Origin: Nitrospirota bacterium
GTDB lineage: Bacteria > JACPQY01
Direction of reading: 5' to 3'
DNA: 64,000 nucleotides
NCBI GenBank assembly: GCA_016180645.1
Contig: JACPAV010000006.1
Location: forward strand, 82,604 to 146,603
The notes under the pieces are model-generated. The model was not told where the DNA came from, made no database searches, and was given only the letters and a program-made list of their open reading frames with translations. This document shows, in pieces, positions 25,780-33,046 of this stretch (position 1 is the stretch's first letter; each line of letters starts with the position of its first letter). Made by a program: the position numbers and the translations under genes.

Positions 25780-26871
25780 TCACGCAGCCGAATTGGTGCT
25801 TTGGGAAAGGACCTGGCGACAAAGATCGGAAAATGTCTTATAGATTGTCACTCCGTTCGCGGATCGGCCGCGGAAGAACTTCTTCATCTTTTTCTGGACG
25901 CAATCGGAAGGATCCACCACCACGATTCTACGGTACTTTGTATTCTTATCATTCATCGCCTTTGAGAGAATTGCCCGAAGATGGAAATCGGTTGAGATGA
26001 GGGAACATCCGATGATTACAATCTGATCTGCGTCCTTTGCGGCTCCGTATGTAGCTATCCATAGCTTCCGCCAGAATTGGTTCCTAAAGAATTTCGAATA
26101 GAGCGGCGGAACAAAGAGGCGTACCAATCGTTGCGCCTTCCTTTCATTTACCATTGGGAGTGCAGTCATTCGGATCTCAGAAACAGGGCGACGTTCAAGC
26201 ACTTCTTCGAGATTCTTGGAGTTCCCTTTAGCGAACCAGTTAAGTGACCCGTGGGGCTTGAGAAGCCGCACACTTATGAGATGCACTTGCTGGCCATACT
26301 GGGGGACTGAGATTTCACTGCTTAGTCTTGCGGAAAAGCCGTACCCTTTTCGAGGATTCCAGCCCGCCGTAAATAACGCGTTGTCTACAAGCGTGTCATA
26401 GTTGAGGGAGACGATCACATCATGCGGTTGTAGCGAACGTGCGAGAAGATCGTGATGTTGAATGCCATCCCGAGGACGACAAGTCTTTTGAACAAAACGG
26501 AACAAGTGGATCAACAGATTGAGAAAATCTCTAATTTCGGGCCTGTACCCTACCGATGTTTTTCTGCCTCTCCCCTTATGAAAGATTTCCGGCAGATCTT
26601 TGGAGATAAAGAGGATGCTAAAGACTTCCTCCATGGTCGGTTGGCGGAAGCCTTTCGGTCCGACCTCGTGGTTCACGAAATCAGCAAGCCGGTCGTAGGC
26701 GGCTCTATGCGTTTGGCCGTCATTCGTCCGAATGTATTTTCTGAGCACTTCAAAGAAATCGCCATTAAGGGGGGCAGTTACCCGAGGGGAATGCGTCCCT
26801 CTAAGTGCACCTTTCGTCGCGCCGGCGCCAAGGACGATCAACGTCTTTGAGTTGCGACCATTGATGATCAC
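25780..26871 (-). CDS. SIR2-like (putative NADase) protein
   Basis: 363 aa from GTG 26871, chosen because a GAGGGAG ribosome-binding site lies 6 nt upstream. SIR2-family features are the Gly-rich NAD loop LIVLGAGATKGAL, the motif SLNYDTLVDNALF, KPHGSLNWF and the late VIIGCSLISTDFHLRAIL. This is the layout of the standalone SIR2-like proteins found in several anti-phage systems, where they deplete NAD+. It is preceded by three tiny HTH genes on the same strand. It converges with hsdS. Function in defence is inferred from family and island context. Confidence 0.78.
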   Translation of the reverse strand: MIINGRNSKTLIVLGAGATKGALRGTHSPRVTAPLNGDFFEVLRKYIRTNDGQTHRAAYDRLADFVNHEVGPKGFRQPTMEEVFSILFISKDLPEIFHKGRGRKTSVGYRPEIRDFLNLLIHLFRFVQKTCRPRDGIQHHDLLARSLQPHDVIVSLNYDTLVDNALFTAGWNPRKGYGFSARLSSEISVPQYGQQVHLISVRLLKPHGSLNWFAKGNSKNLEEVLERRPVSEIRMTALPMVNERKAQRLVRLFVPPLYSKFFRNQFWRKLWIATYGAAKDADQIVIIGCSLISTDFHLRAILSKAMNDKNTKYRRIVVVDPSDCVQKKMKKFFRGRSANGVTIYKTFSDLCRQVLSQSTNSAA

Positions 26872-26940
26872 TGCAACTCCCTCACCCGTCCGAAACCACA
26901 AGACGGCGTAAGCGCAACCGCATCATGAACAGCCAGCGGC

Positions 26941-27138
26941 TTACCTTCTGCGCCCAACCTTAGTGCGCCGCCCAGCGTATTTCCTAGGATTGAGAATCTG
27001 CGAGAGACGTCCTTGCGAAATCCCCATAGCGCTGGAAATCTCCGGATTGGGAATCTCGGCCTTCCTCAGAAGTAAGACCAGAAGCCGGGACATCGTCCGA
27101 AGTTCCTTCAGGATGAGTTGAGCTATTTCGTCATTCAT
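26941..27138 (-). CDS. Small HTH protein 3 of the triple-HTH/SIR2 operon
   Basis: 65 aa. An N-terminal amphipathic helix (MNDEIAQLILKELRTMSRLLVLLL) is followed by a helix-turn-helix, PEISSAMGISQGRLSQIL, and a basic tail (GRRTKVGRRR). The first helix resembles those of the two genes upstream. It ends 69 nt before the SIR2-like start. Unknown family; a DNA-binding regulator is the simplest reading. Confidence 0.65.
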   Translation of the reverse strand: MNDEIAQLILKELRTMSRLLVLLLRKAEIPNPEISSAMGISQGRLSQILNPRKYAGRRTKVGRRR

Positions 27139-27152
27139 TCTTCCCCCCGTTG

Positions 27153-27389
27153 TTAGGAATTCCTTCGGGGAAGCTTGGCGATCCCCCTCTTGCGTAGATT
27201 CGCCAAGGCCACATTGACGGTATTAGAAGTCGTGTTGAGGGCTTTGGCGATCTCTGTGGGCCGCATGCCAGCAAGGCTTAGAAGCCGGATTTGTTCAGAC
27301 TGAGTTTTCCCCTCCGTCATCCGTAGAACCATCAACGTAAGAATCCCATTCAGCTTTGATACGATCGATTGGGCTAATTGCTGTTCCAT
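27153..27389 (-). CDS. Small HTH protein 2 of the triple-HTH/SIR2 operon
   Basis: 78 aa. An N-terminal helix (MEQQLAQSIVSKLNGILTLM) is followed by a sigma-70 region-4-like helix-turn-helix: EQIRLLSLAGMRPTEIAKAL then NTTSNTVNVALANLRKR. Its stop is 14 nt before the next gene. Similar short proteins occur near restriction loci, but I do not recognise a named family. Confidence 0.7.
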   Translation of the reverse strand: MEQQLAQSIVSKLNGILTLMVLRMTEGKTQSEQIRLLSLAGMRPTEIAKALNTTSNTVNVALANLRKRGIAKLPRRNS

Positions 27390-27392
27390 TAG

Positions 27393-27620
27393 CTAGATCC
27401 TCCTCTTCGATTTCGCTTGTGCTATGGTTGCCGTAACGAAGTTAATTGGCTTCCCTACAATTCGAGCAATCTCTGAAGGGCTTGCTCCCATTGCAAGCAG
27501 TCTTCGGATCTTCTGCGCTGCGCTGGCGATTTCATCAAAATCGACCTGGTCAAGCAGAAGAGCCGTGATGAGGTCGAGCCGTCTTGCAATTCCCTCAAGA
27601 ATGTCATCTTTTCGTTTCAT
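27393..27620 (-). CDS. Small HTH protein 1 of the triple-HTH/SIR2 operon
   Basis: 75 aa, first gene of the operon, with a strong ribosome-binding site (AAGGAGG, about 5 nt from ATG). An N-terminal helix (DDILEGIARRLDLITALLL) is followed by the helix-turn-helix IRRLLAMGASPSEIARIVGK and PINFVTATIAQAKSKRR. It shares the helix-plus-HTH layout of proteins 2 and 3, suggesting successive duplications. Three nt separate it from protein 2. Confidence 0.7.
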   Translation of the reverse strand: MKRKDDILEGIARRLDLITALLLDQVDFDEIASAAQKIRRLLAMGASPSEIARIVGKPINFVTATIAQAKSKRRI

Positions 27621-27624
27621 AGCT

Positions 27625-27670
27625 ACCTCCTTGTGTTACTAAGCATAATATCTAGCTAAGAGGCTGTCAA
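27625..27670 (-). promoter_or_regulatory. Strong promoter and RBS of the HTH/SIR2 operon
   Basis: On the minus strand TTGACA (27665-27670) is separated by 17 bp from TATGCT (27642-27647). AAGGAGG (27626-27632) precedes the ATG at 27620. The surrounding AT-rich DNA holds near-palindromic TAGCTA and TAGTTAGGCTA motifs that could be operators for the small HTH proteins. Confidence 0.7.
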
Positions 27671-27743
27671 TAGGCAATACTCCAGTCATTAGTTAGGCTA
27701 TGAATGTTCGGAGGCGTTACACTTTATTACGGTCAATCAAGGG

Positions 27744-27866
27744 TTACCGGCGAAGGTCATCCATCCGGTCCCGCAGGCAGGTGAGGAGCCGGATCAGGGC
27801 CTCCGGGCTCATGTCTCCCCCATCCCCGAACGGAAGTCTCCGATTGGCGCTCCGCCGCCGGCTCAC
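27744..27866 (-). CDS. 40-aa basic helical protein, third paralogue of the small-protein family
   Basis: The GTG start at 27866 overlaps the stop of the upstream gene (GTGA) and the frame ends at TAA 27744-27746. The protein (VSRRRSANRR... then MSPEALIRLLTCLRDRMDDLRR) has a basic N-terminus and one amphipathic helix. That helix aligns with AEDLIQILTIVRDRVNGMER of the 81-aa protein at 29645-29890. The overlapping start and the paralogy support it being real despite its size. Confidence 0.5.
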   Translation of the reverse strand: MSRRRSANRRLPFGDGGDMSPEALIRLLTCLRDRMDDLRR

Positions 27867-28294
27867 GGGAACCCTGCGGCAGAAGACCTTCGGAGAGGGC
27901 CGATCCCGGCGCTTTGAGGCGGTTTCCGGTCGACGACACCCATTTCCGTTTCAGCGCTCAGGACGATAGGATCCTTTCTCCATTCCTCTTCATCCTTGAG
28001 CTTCTCAAGCCCCCACCGCCGTCCCCGGTCGATAGGCTTCCTCCCGTCGTCGCTCAGGCCGCTGAACAGCCGCCAAGCCGTCTCCTGAACCAAGTCCTGC
28101 GCACGGACCACGTAATCCCGCGCCCAGTACCAAGGAACATCGCGGTGCTTGAGGAGATCGATCCATTTCCCAAGGGAAGTAGGCTGCCGGCGCAGGGTTT
28201 GAAGGCTCTCCATCTCGGACCAAGGATCGAAGGATGGGGCCGATGGCTTCGACCGCCTCCCTCCGATCCGGCCTTTCGTTGCACGTCTACCCAC
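27863..28294 (-). CDS. Small basic protein, paralogue of the 81-aa protein
   Basis: 143 aa from GTG 28294. This start lies within the last codons of the EVE fragment, exactly as the 81-aa gene starts inside the end of the nuclease-EVE gene; both junctions read GTGGGTA. The N-terminus (VGRRATKGRIGGRRSKPSAP) aligns with VGKRTNQGRGSGRRPKRSAP of the other copy. The middle is helical and hydrophilic (GKWIDLLKHRDVPWYWARDY). Function unknown; retention of the overlap suggests a partner of the EVE protein. Confidence 0.55.
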   Translation of the reverse strand: MGRRATKGRIGGRRSKPSAPSFDPWSEMESLQTLRRQPTSLGKWIDLLKHRDVPWYWARDYVVRAQDLVQETAWRLFSGLSDDGRKPIDRGRRWGLEKLKDEEEWRKDPIVLSAETEMGVVDRKPPQSAGIGPLRRSSAAGFP

Positions 28295-28616
28295 GGCGGG
28301 TGAGCACCTCGAAATCATGCGCGGTGATCCGGTGCGTCGGCTGGACGAACCAGGCCCATGGACGCTCCGGATCGTGGTCGCGGAAAACATCGAGCCTCGC
28401 GCGGAGGCGCACATCGAGGGCGACCGGACTGTCGATGTAAAGGGCGACGTCCGCGAGCCTGACGAGCCAGGGGTACTTCTCAGGCACCTCCACGGGAGCC
28501 TTGAGTCCTTTTTCCACCGCCGACGCAAGCCGCGCATGGCCGACAGTGCCCTTGGAGGCGGCGTAGAAGCAGATAGAGTCCCCAGCCTTGGCCGACTTCC
28601 GGGCCGCACTCTAGTC
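28287..28616 (-). pseudogene. 5'-truncated second copy of the EVE-like domain
   Basis: The frame ending TAG 28287-28289 encodes about 109 residues (AKAGDSICFYAASKGTVGHA to TAHDFEVLTRRG). They align with residues 272-380 of the nuclease-EVE protein, including EKYPW, the LY/P strand and the DFExLT tail. TAG at 28617-28619 and TGA at 28626-28628 precede it in the same frame, and no start codon occurs before an internal GTG at 28517. The alignment to the paralogue appears to continue through the TAG. It is therefore a decayed or truncated copy of the modified-base-reader domain. Confidence 0.65.
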
Positions 28617-28625
28617 CCACGAACC

Positions 28626-28901
28626 TCAAAGAGTTGTACCCACCGCCCAATACGTGACCGTGAGGCCGCACTTGAAGAAAGTCGCCTTCATCTCCGCCGC
28701 TGCGTCGCTCGGCCAGTAGCCGCCGACTTCTACCGTGAACTCGGCTTCAGCGCCACCTACCCCGTCCTTTGCCTCCGAGACGGCGAGAGGACCTTGGAAC
28801 GCGTACCGCAATGTTGTGTGGGAGGATTCCGCCAGGCGGCGCTGAATGTCCGCAACTTTCTCCGGCGTTGGATACGGTTTGAACTGGACGAGGAGTTTCA
28901 T
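28626..28901 (-). CDS. Hypothetical 91-aa protein
   Basis: The ATG at 28901 overlaps the stop of the phosphoesterase gene (ATGA), so the two are probably translationally coupled. The protein starts MKLLVQFKPYPTPEKVADIQ and contains alternating strands and helices (AEFTVEVGGYW, AEMKATFFKCG), like a small ferredoxin-like alpha/beta fold. No family is recognised. Confidence 0.55.
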   Translation of the reverse strand: MKLLVQFKPYPTPEKVADIQRRLAESSHTTLRYAFQGPLAVSEAKDGVGGAEAEFTVEVGGYWPSDAAAEMKATFFKCGLTVTYWAVGTTL

Positions 28902-29620
28902 CGGCTTGGTATCGATAGCTCGATCACCATCCCGTCCGGCCCCGGATTCACGATCCGGGTGGAGCCGATGGAATCCTCCCGCCCGAAACACTCATGGAAG
29001 TGACCGCAGATGACGATGCGGGGCTTCAAGGATTCGACGATCCTACGCACCGCCTTGCTGCCGATGCGCTTGCCGTCTTTGGGCACCGTCCAAAGCGAGC
29101 CGGTCCAGATCGGCTCCAGACCACAACAGGCCGTGTCGGACGGCGGGAAGTGCGTGAGAAAAATCACCGGAAGGGCCGGGTCGACCTGCGCTTTCAGGGT
29201 GGGCAGGTAGCTCCCGTAGCACTCCTGGTCTTCTCCGAAGAGCGGGGATAGGTCGGTCGTGCCGTCTAGACCGGCAATCAGGACTCTCGTGCCCTCCGCC
29301 GCGCCGAACACGTCAACCTTGAGATCGACATACCGCAGGACCGGGAACGCCTTGGAGACCGCAGAGCAAATGGTTCCGTACTCGTGGTTCCCGGCGATGA
29401 AGTAGATCGGGATTCCAGCCTCGCTGAGCATCTTGAAGGATGGATGGAGACCTTCCGATTCGATGGTGAAGTCCCCCGCGCACACGATGAACGACGCCCG
29501 GCTCTCTCGTGTGAGGCGGAGGACCTTCTGGATCGACTCGACTGAGGCGTGGTGGTCCGTGAACGCTACGAAGCGAACCGGCGGGGAGGACGTCCGCTCC
29601 TGTTGTTCCTTCACGGGCAT
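28898..29620 (-). CDS. Calcineurin-like metallophosphoesterase
   Basis: 240 aa with the five metallophosphoesterase motifs in order: FTDHHAS (D-x-H), VCAGDFT (GD), AGNHEY (GNHE), FLTHFPPSD (H) and ICGHFHECFG (GHxH). A two-metal phosphodiesterase or nuclease active site should be complete. It lies 24 nt after the 81-aa gene and overlaps the 91-aa gene, so it belongs to the EVE-nuclease cassette. Possible roles are DNA/RNA end processing or hydrolysis of a nucleotide signal; sequence alone does not decide. Confidence 0.8.
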   Translation of the reverse strand: MPVKEQQERTSSPPVRFVAFTDHHASVESIQKVLRLTRESRASFIVCAGDFTIESEGLHPSFKMLSEAGIPIYFIAGNHEYGTICSAVSKAFPVLRYVDLKVDVFGAAEGTRVLIAGLDGTTDLSPLFGEDQECYGSYLPTLKAQVDPALPVIFLTHFPPSDTACCGLEPIWTGSLWTVPKDGKRIGSKAVRRIVESLKPRIVICGHFHECFGREDSIGSTRIVNPGPDGMVIELSIPSR

Positions 29621-29644
29621 GACCTACCCGCAGCTTCCCGCAAC

Positions 29645-29890
29645 TCAATGCTTGGAGGAACCCGCATCGACCCGACGCTGGAGGGACATCGCCATCTCCA
29701 GCGCGTACTGGACACGATCCCGGAGTTGGACCCACTGGCGATGCACTCTCTCCATCCCGTTCACTCGGTCGCGAACAATGGTCAAGATCTGGATCAGATC
29801 CTCCGCGTCGAACTCCTCATCCAAGGGAGGAGGGGCCGACCGTTTCGGCCGCCTCCCACTACCCCGCCCTTGGTTCGTTCTCTTACCCAC
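29645..29890 (-). CDS. Small basic/helical protein of the EVE-nuclease cassette
   Basis: 81 aa. The GTG start at 29890 overlaps the end of the nuclease-EVE gene by 8 nt (GTGGGTAA). The N-terminus is basic (RTNQGRGSGRRPKRSAPPP), followed by two amphipathic helices (DAEDLIQILTIVRDRVNGME, LRDRVQYALEMAMSLQRRV), suggesting a nucleic-acid-contacting tail plus a coiled coil. It has paralogues at 27863-28294 (N-terminus) and 27744-27866 (helix). Function unknown, probably an accessory subunit. Confidence 0.65.
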   Translation of the reverse strand: MGKRTNQGRGSGRRPKRSAPPPLDEEFDAEDLIQILTIVRDRVNGMERVHRQWVQLRDRVQYALEMAMSLQRRVDAGSSKH

Positions 29891-31025
29891 GGCTGGTGAG
29901 GATCTCGAAGTCCTTGGGGGAGATCCGCCGTGTCATCTTGAGGAACCACCCCCAGGACCCTTCCGGGTTCCGACCCTCGAACGCATCGAGCTCGGCACGC
30001 ACCTTCGCGTTGAGCACCTTGGGTTGCTCGACGTACAGGTGGACATCACCCAGCCGGATGCCCCAAGGATACTTCTCCGGGATAGGCACCTCGGCGTGGA
30101 GCCCCTTTTCCGGCCTGGAGGCGATTCGGGCATGGGCAACCGCCCCCACGCCGCAGGCGTAGAAACAGATCTGATCGTTCTCCTTCATCTGCCTCCGGGC
30201 GGGGGACCGGTCCCCAAGGGCGAACACGCGCCCGACACCCACGAGGGAGCGGATGATCTCGGTGGCCTTCGATCCATTCGATCCGACCGGGGCCAGCCAG
30301 CAGGTAGGCTCATCGGCGGTGACCACCTTTTCAGTGGAGGGAGCCAATGCCGGCTTGGGGAGGGTGTCCGGCTCCCGGCGGGCCATCAGGCGGGCGAGGA
30401 GGTCCACCACGGGGTCGACGTCCGGCGTGGAAGGCCGGAGGATGGCCAGTACATCCTCATGGGTGGCCTCCTGCTCGTCCACCATCTCCGCGAGGGAGAG
30501 GAGGGATTCGACGGAGGCCACTCGGAGTTGATGGGTCCTCTTTTCTGCGATGATGGCGTTCTCAAGCTGTCGCACCTGGGGATCGGGCCGTCCGACGACA
30601 TACAGCCCCAGGGCGTGGTCCCAGCCGGGTATGACCCCTTGGGAGATGAGTTCATCCACGTACCCCACCAAGGCGGAGGTCTTGATGGCATAGGTTTCGG
30701 AGGTCTTCACCTCGATGACGAGGGAGAACCCTCCGGGAGATTTCCAGAGGCCGTCGAAGCCGACCTCTCCCCGGCCCCCGTTGTACCGGCCATAGGCGAC
30801 ATCGAACCCGAGGAGTTCCCCCAAACGGACCACCATATCCTGGAGCGCCCGGCTGGGCTGTTCGCCGGTCTCGCCGAGGCATTCCTCGATGTAGTCCCGG
30901 AGCTGGCCTACCTCCATGACGTTGCTCCGCAGATAGGACCGGAACCGCTCGCGCGGGGTGTTTTCGCCGGGGCTGTCGTCCAGCCTCCCGGCGAGGTCGA
31001 GTATCCGTTTCAAGCTGATCATCAT
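29883..31025 (-). CDS. PD-(D/E)XK nuclease fused to an EVE-like modified-base-binding domain
   Basis: 380 aa, with a strong ribosome-binding site (AAAGGAGG) before ATG 31025. Residues about 60-170 look like a restriction-endonuclease fold: Asp91 (GEVGFDGLW) and Glu105-x-Lys107 (SLVIEVKTSE), followed by beta-strands HALGLYVVGR. Residues about 240-380 resemble an EVE/PUA-like domain: TCWLAPVG at its start, KENDQICFYACG, HARIAS, EKYPWGIRL and the final SPKDFEILT. EVE domains read modified DNA bases, so a modification-dependent (type IV-like) restriction enzyme is inferred. It heads the minus-strand cassette. The EVE call is by eye and needs a profile search. Confidence 0.7.
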   Translation of the reverse strand: MMISLKRILDLAGRLDDSPGENTPRERFRSYLRSNVMEVGQLRDYIEECLGETGEQPSRALQDMVVRLGELLGFDVAYGRYNGGRGEVGFDGLWKSPGGFSLVIEVKTSETYAIKTSALVGYVDELISQGVIPGWDHALGLYVVGRPDPQVRQLENAIIAEKRTHQLRVASVESLLSLAEMVDEQEATHEDVLAILRPSTPDVDPVVDLLARLMARREPDTLPKPALAPSTEKVVTADEPTCWLAPVGSNGSKATEIIRSLVGVGRVFALGDRSPARRQMKENDQICFYACGVGAVAHARIASRPEKGLHAEVPIPEKYPWGIRLGDVHLYVEQPKVLNAKVRAELDAFEGRNPEGSWGWFLKMTRRISPKDFEILTSRG

Positions 31026-31127
31026 TTTCTACCTCCTTTACGTCTCTTTCCGTTCTCTCGGCCTCACTCAGCCAAGATGACTATTTGTCAACACCAACGC
31101 TCTTGGGCCGCGACAAGTCAAGTACTT

Positions 31128-31604
31128 TCAAACAGATCGGGGCTTCATGGCCTGCTCGATTTCGGCCTTCCGAAGATGGGCAATGTAGGCAGGATTTGAG
31201 ACGAGGTTGAAGGCGTAGGCGAGGGCCGGATTCAATTCGGAAGGGATCGGCGTGCCTGCTGGACCCAGGTGCCACAAGCGATCCGCGAAATCGTGATCGC
31301 AGGAAACGACGCCGATGGGGTCAGGGAGGTCCGCGGTGACCTTGTCCAGTGTCCTTCCCGATAGGAAATGGGCGTAGAGGCCGTAAGCGGGGGGATCAGT
31401 GGAGCAACGGTGGATGACAACGCCCCGGTCGGAAGCCGTGTGCGATTTGAAGACGACGAGCCAATCGGGGGCGGGGAAAGAGTGTTGGCCCACCGCTGTC
31501 CGGGCCGTCGGCTGGATCGCCGCGCCGGCCGCCATATCGGCGGCCATCCGGAGGAACTCCCGCCGTTCGAGGTGTTTTGCACTGCTCGGTCTCTTGGCGT
31601 CCAT
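31128..31604 (-). CDS. Hypothetical protein with a twin-arginine signal
   Basis: 158 aa. The N-terminus LERREFLRMAADMAAGAAI has the Arg-Arg-x-Phe-Leu pattern of Tat signal peptides, so the protein may be exported folded. The mature part (about 130 aa, with CDHDFADRLWHLGPAG and a C-terminal helix) matches no family I recognise. It is island cargo between the EVE cassette and the Cys-rich lipoproteins. Confidence 0.5.
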   Translation of the reverse strand: MDAKRPSSAKHLERREFLRMAADMAAGAAIQPTARTAVGQHSFPAPDWLVVFKSHTASDRGVVIHRCSTDPPAYGLYAHFLSGRTLDKVTADLPDPIGVVSCDHDFADRLWHLGPAGTPIPSELNPALAYAFNLVSNPAYIAHLRKAEIEQAMKPRSV

Positions 31605-31731
31605 TGGTCGCCATGGACGCTTCGTTCCCGCGAACAGTCAAGTCGATTCGGACGATTTCAGACTATGGGTTGCTATTCAGAACTCTTGGCCGAAGTTCGG
31701 GGAAGAGCAGCGAAGTAAGGGGATGGGGGGA

Positions 31732-32169
31732 TTACAGACAGCCGGTGGTGGTCTTGGAGCAGGTGCAGTCGCAGGAGTTCGCGCCAAGCGTACAAGGGTC
31801 CTTGGTGCCCATGCAGGTGGACTCGGCGGTGAATGCGACGGAACTCGATGAGGCCGATGAACTTTCGCATGAGGTGACGTTCACGCTGGCGTTCGCGGTC
31901 GTACAAACCGCCGTACAGCGGCAGTTCCAGTTGACCTTGGTCGTGGTGACGGTGGTTGTCGTCGCTGTGTCCGTTTGGCCGGTCTTGGAATCCTTCGTGG
32001 TGGTCGTTGTGCTTTTCGTAGAGCCTGAGCTGCTCGTGGTAGTGGCGGTCTCCTCGTCATCCCCGTCCAGGAGATCTTCCAACTCACCGCAGGCGACGAG
32101 CGGTGCCATTAGGCAGAGGAGAATTGCAAATGTCTTCAACCCTGAAGAACGAACTTTTGCTTGCATCAT
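31732..32169 (-). CDS. Cys-rich, Thr/Ser-rich lipoprotein
   Basis: 145 aa. The lipobox LMAPLVACGE follows a typical signal peptide. A Ser/Thr-rich linker (TTTSSSGSTKSTTTTTKDSK) precedes a C-terminal Cys domain with CRCTAVC and CDCTCSK and about nine Cys in total, likely disulfide-linked outside the cell. The ATG overlaps the stop of the next upstream lipoprotein gene. Both share the CxCxxxC pattern and probably function together. Function unknown. Confidence 0.65.
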   Translation of the reverse strand: MMQAKVRSSGLKTFAILLCLMAPLVACGELEDLLDGDDEETATTTSSSGSTKSTTTTTKDSKTGQTDTATTTTVTTTKVNWNCRCTAVCTTANASVNVTSCESSSASSSSVAFTAESTCMGTKDPCTLGANSCDCTCSKTTTGCL

Positions 32170-32987
32170 TTACAAAGATTTCGGGCGCAGGTCTTGGCAG
32201 TCGCAGAACACCCACAAGTCCCGCACGAGAGTTTTGCCGTCCCGGTTGGACATTGGTAGGAAACGACATCTTGGGAGCAATTTCCTGCGGCCGTTGTCGC
32301 GACCGTGGCCTTATCAGTATTGTCCAAGGCGCATTCGACGCCTGATGCATTGCCTATGATGATGGCCCCGCCTCTTGGTATTGTAATCGTCCTACTCGGA
32401 ATCTGATTGGTACCCTGGCAAGTTACGTCGCAATTGCAGCTCCATTCTGCGCATGCGACAGGCTTCGTGTCGTCGTTGTCTGTTCCTCCGGAGACCTTGT
32501 CAACGTAGGAATCACAGTCCACATCGGGGCCACAAACATGATTCTTGGGATCGATGACTTTGGGAGAGTACTGGAAATTGATAGGGGCGGGTGGGGAGGG
32601 AGGGTCGATCACAATGACTGAACCAACTTGCGCTGCCTTCTGTTCGGGCTTTTCAAAACAATCCACGGTGAACAACTTGTAAGACCCAGCTGAAACTTGG
32701 GAAAAAGTGAATGTGCCATCCGAGTCCGTTAAGGTAGCTGCATTGGACGCTGATTTTTCAGTGGCGGAATCGACCAGAGCCAGTGGGAACTTCGAAATCG
32801 GAGAACCATCGCAAGTTCGTTTGACCGTACCAGAGATCGACACGGTAGGAGGTGGAGGCGCCGCCGCCGTGGTCAGATCTGTGTCTCCTTGCTCCGGGTC
32901 GCCGCTACACGACATAGCGAGGGCGAGGAAAGTAGCAAGAAAATATGTGCGTGCGCCAGCCCGGCCTCTCTGGACATTGCCTCGCAT
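32166..32987 (-). CDS. Cys-rich lipoprotein with a carboxypeptidase-regulatory-like domain
   Basis: 273 aa from ATG 32987. The signal peptide ends in a lipobox (FLALAMSCSG). Residues about 45-130 form a beta-sandwich domain like carboxypeptidase regulatory or Cna-B repeats (VSISGTVKRTCDGSPIS, DGTFTFSQVSAGSYKLFTVD). The C-terminal ~110 aa has paired Cys (CNCDVTCQG, CGTCGCSATAKTC). It is translationally coupled with the following Cys-rich gene (ATGA). No enzymatic motif is seen. Confidence 0.65.
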   Translation of the reverse strand: MRGNVQRGRAGARTYFLATFLALAMSCSGDPEQGDTDLTTAAAPPPPTVSISGTVKRTCDGSPISKFPLALVDSATEKSASNAATLTDSDGTFTFSQVSAGSYKLFTVDCFEKPEQKAAQVGSVIVIDPPSPPAPINFQYSPKVIDPKNHVCGPDVDCDSYVDKVSGGTDNDDTKPVACAEWSCNCDVTCQGTNQIPSRTITIPRGGAIIIGNASGVECALDNTDKATVATTAAGNCSQDVVSYQCPTGTAKLSCGTCGCSATAKTCARNLCK

Positions 32988-33046
32988 CTTGGCTTGGCAT
33001 CGATAAGACCCCCAGTATTCCATGTGTAGGGCGGAGAATACGTCCT

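Noticed and set aside
29433-31199. 588-codon plus-strand open frame
   Set aside because: It runs antisense to the phosphoesterase and nuclease-EVE genes, whose motifs, overlaps and ribosome-binding sites are convincing.
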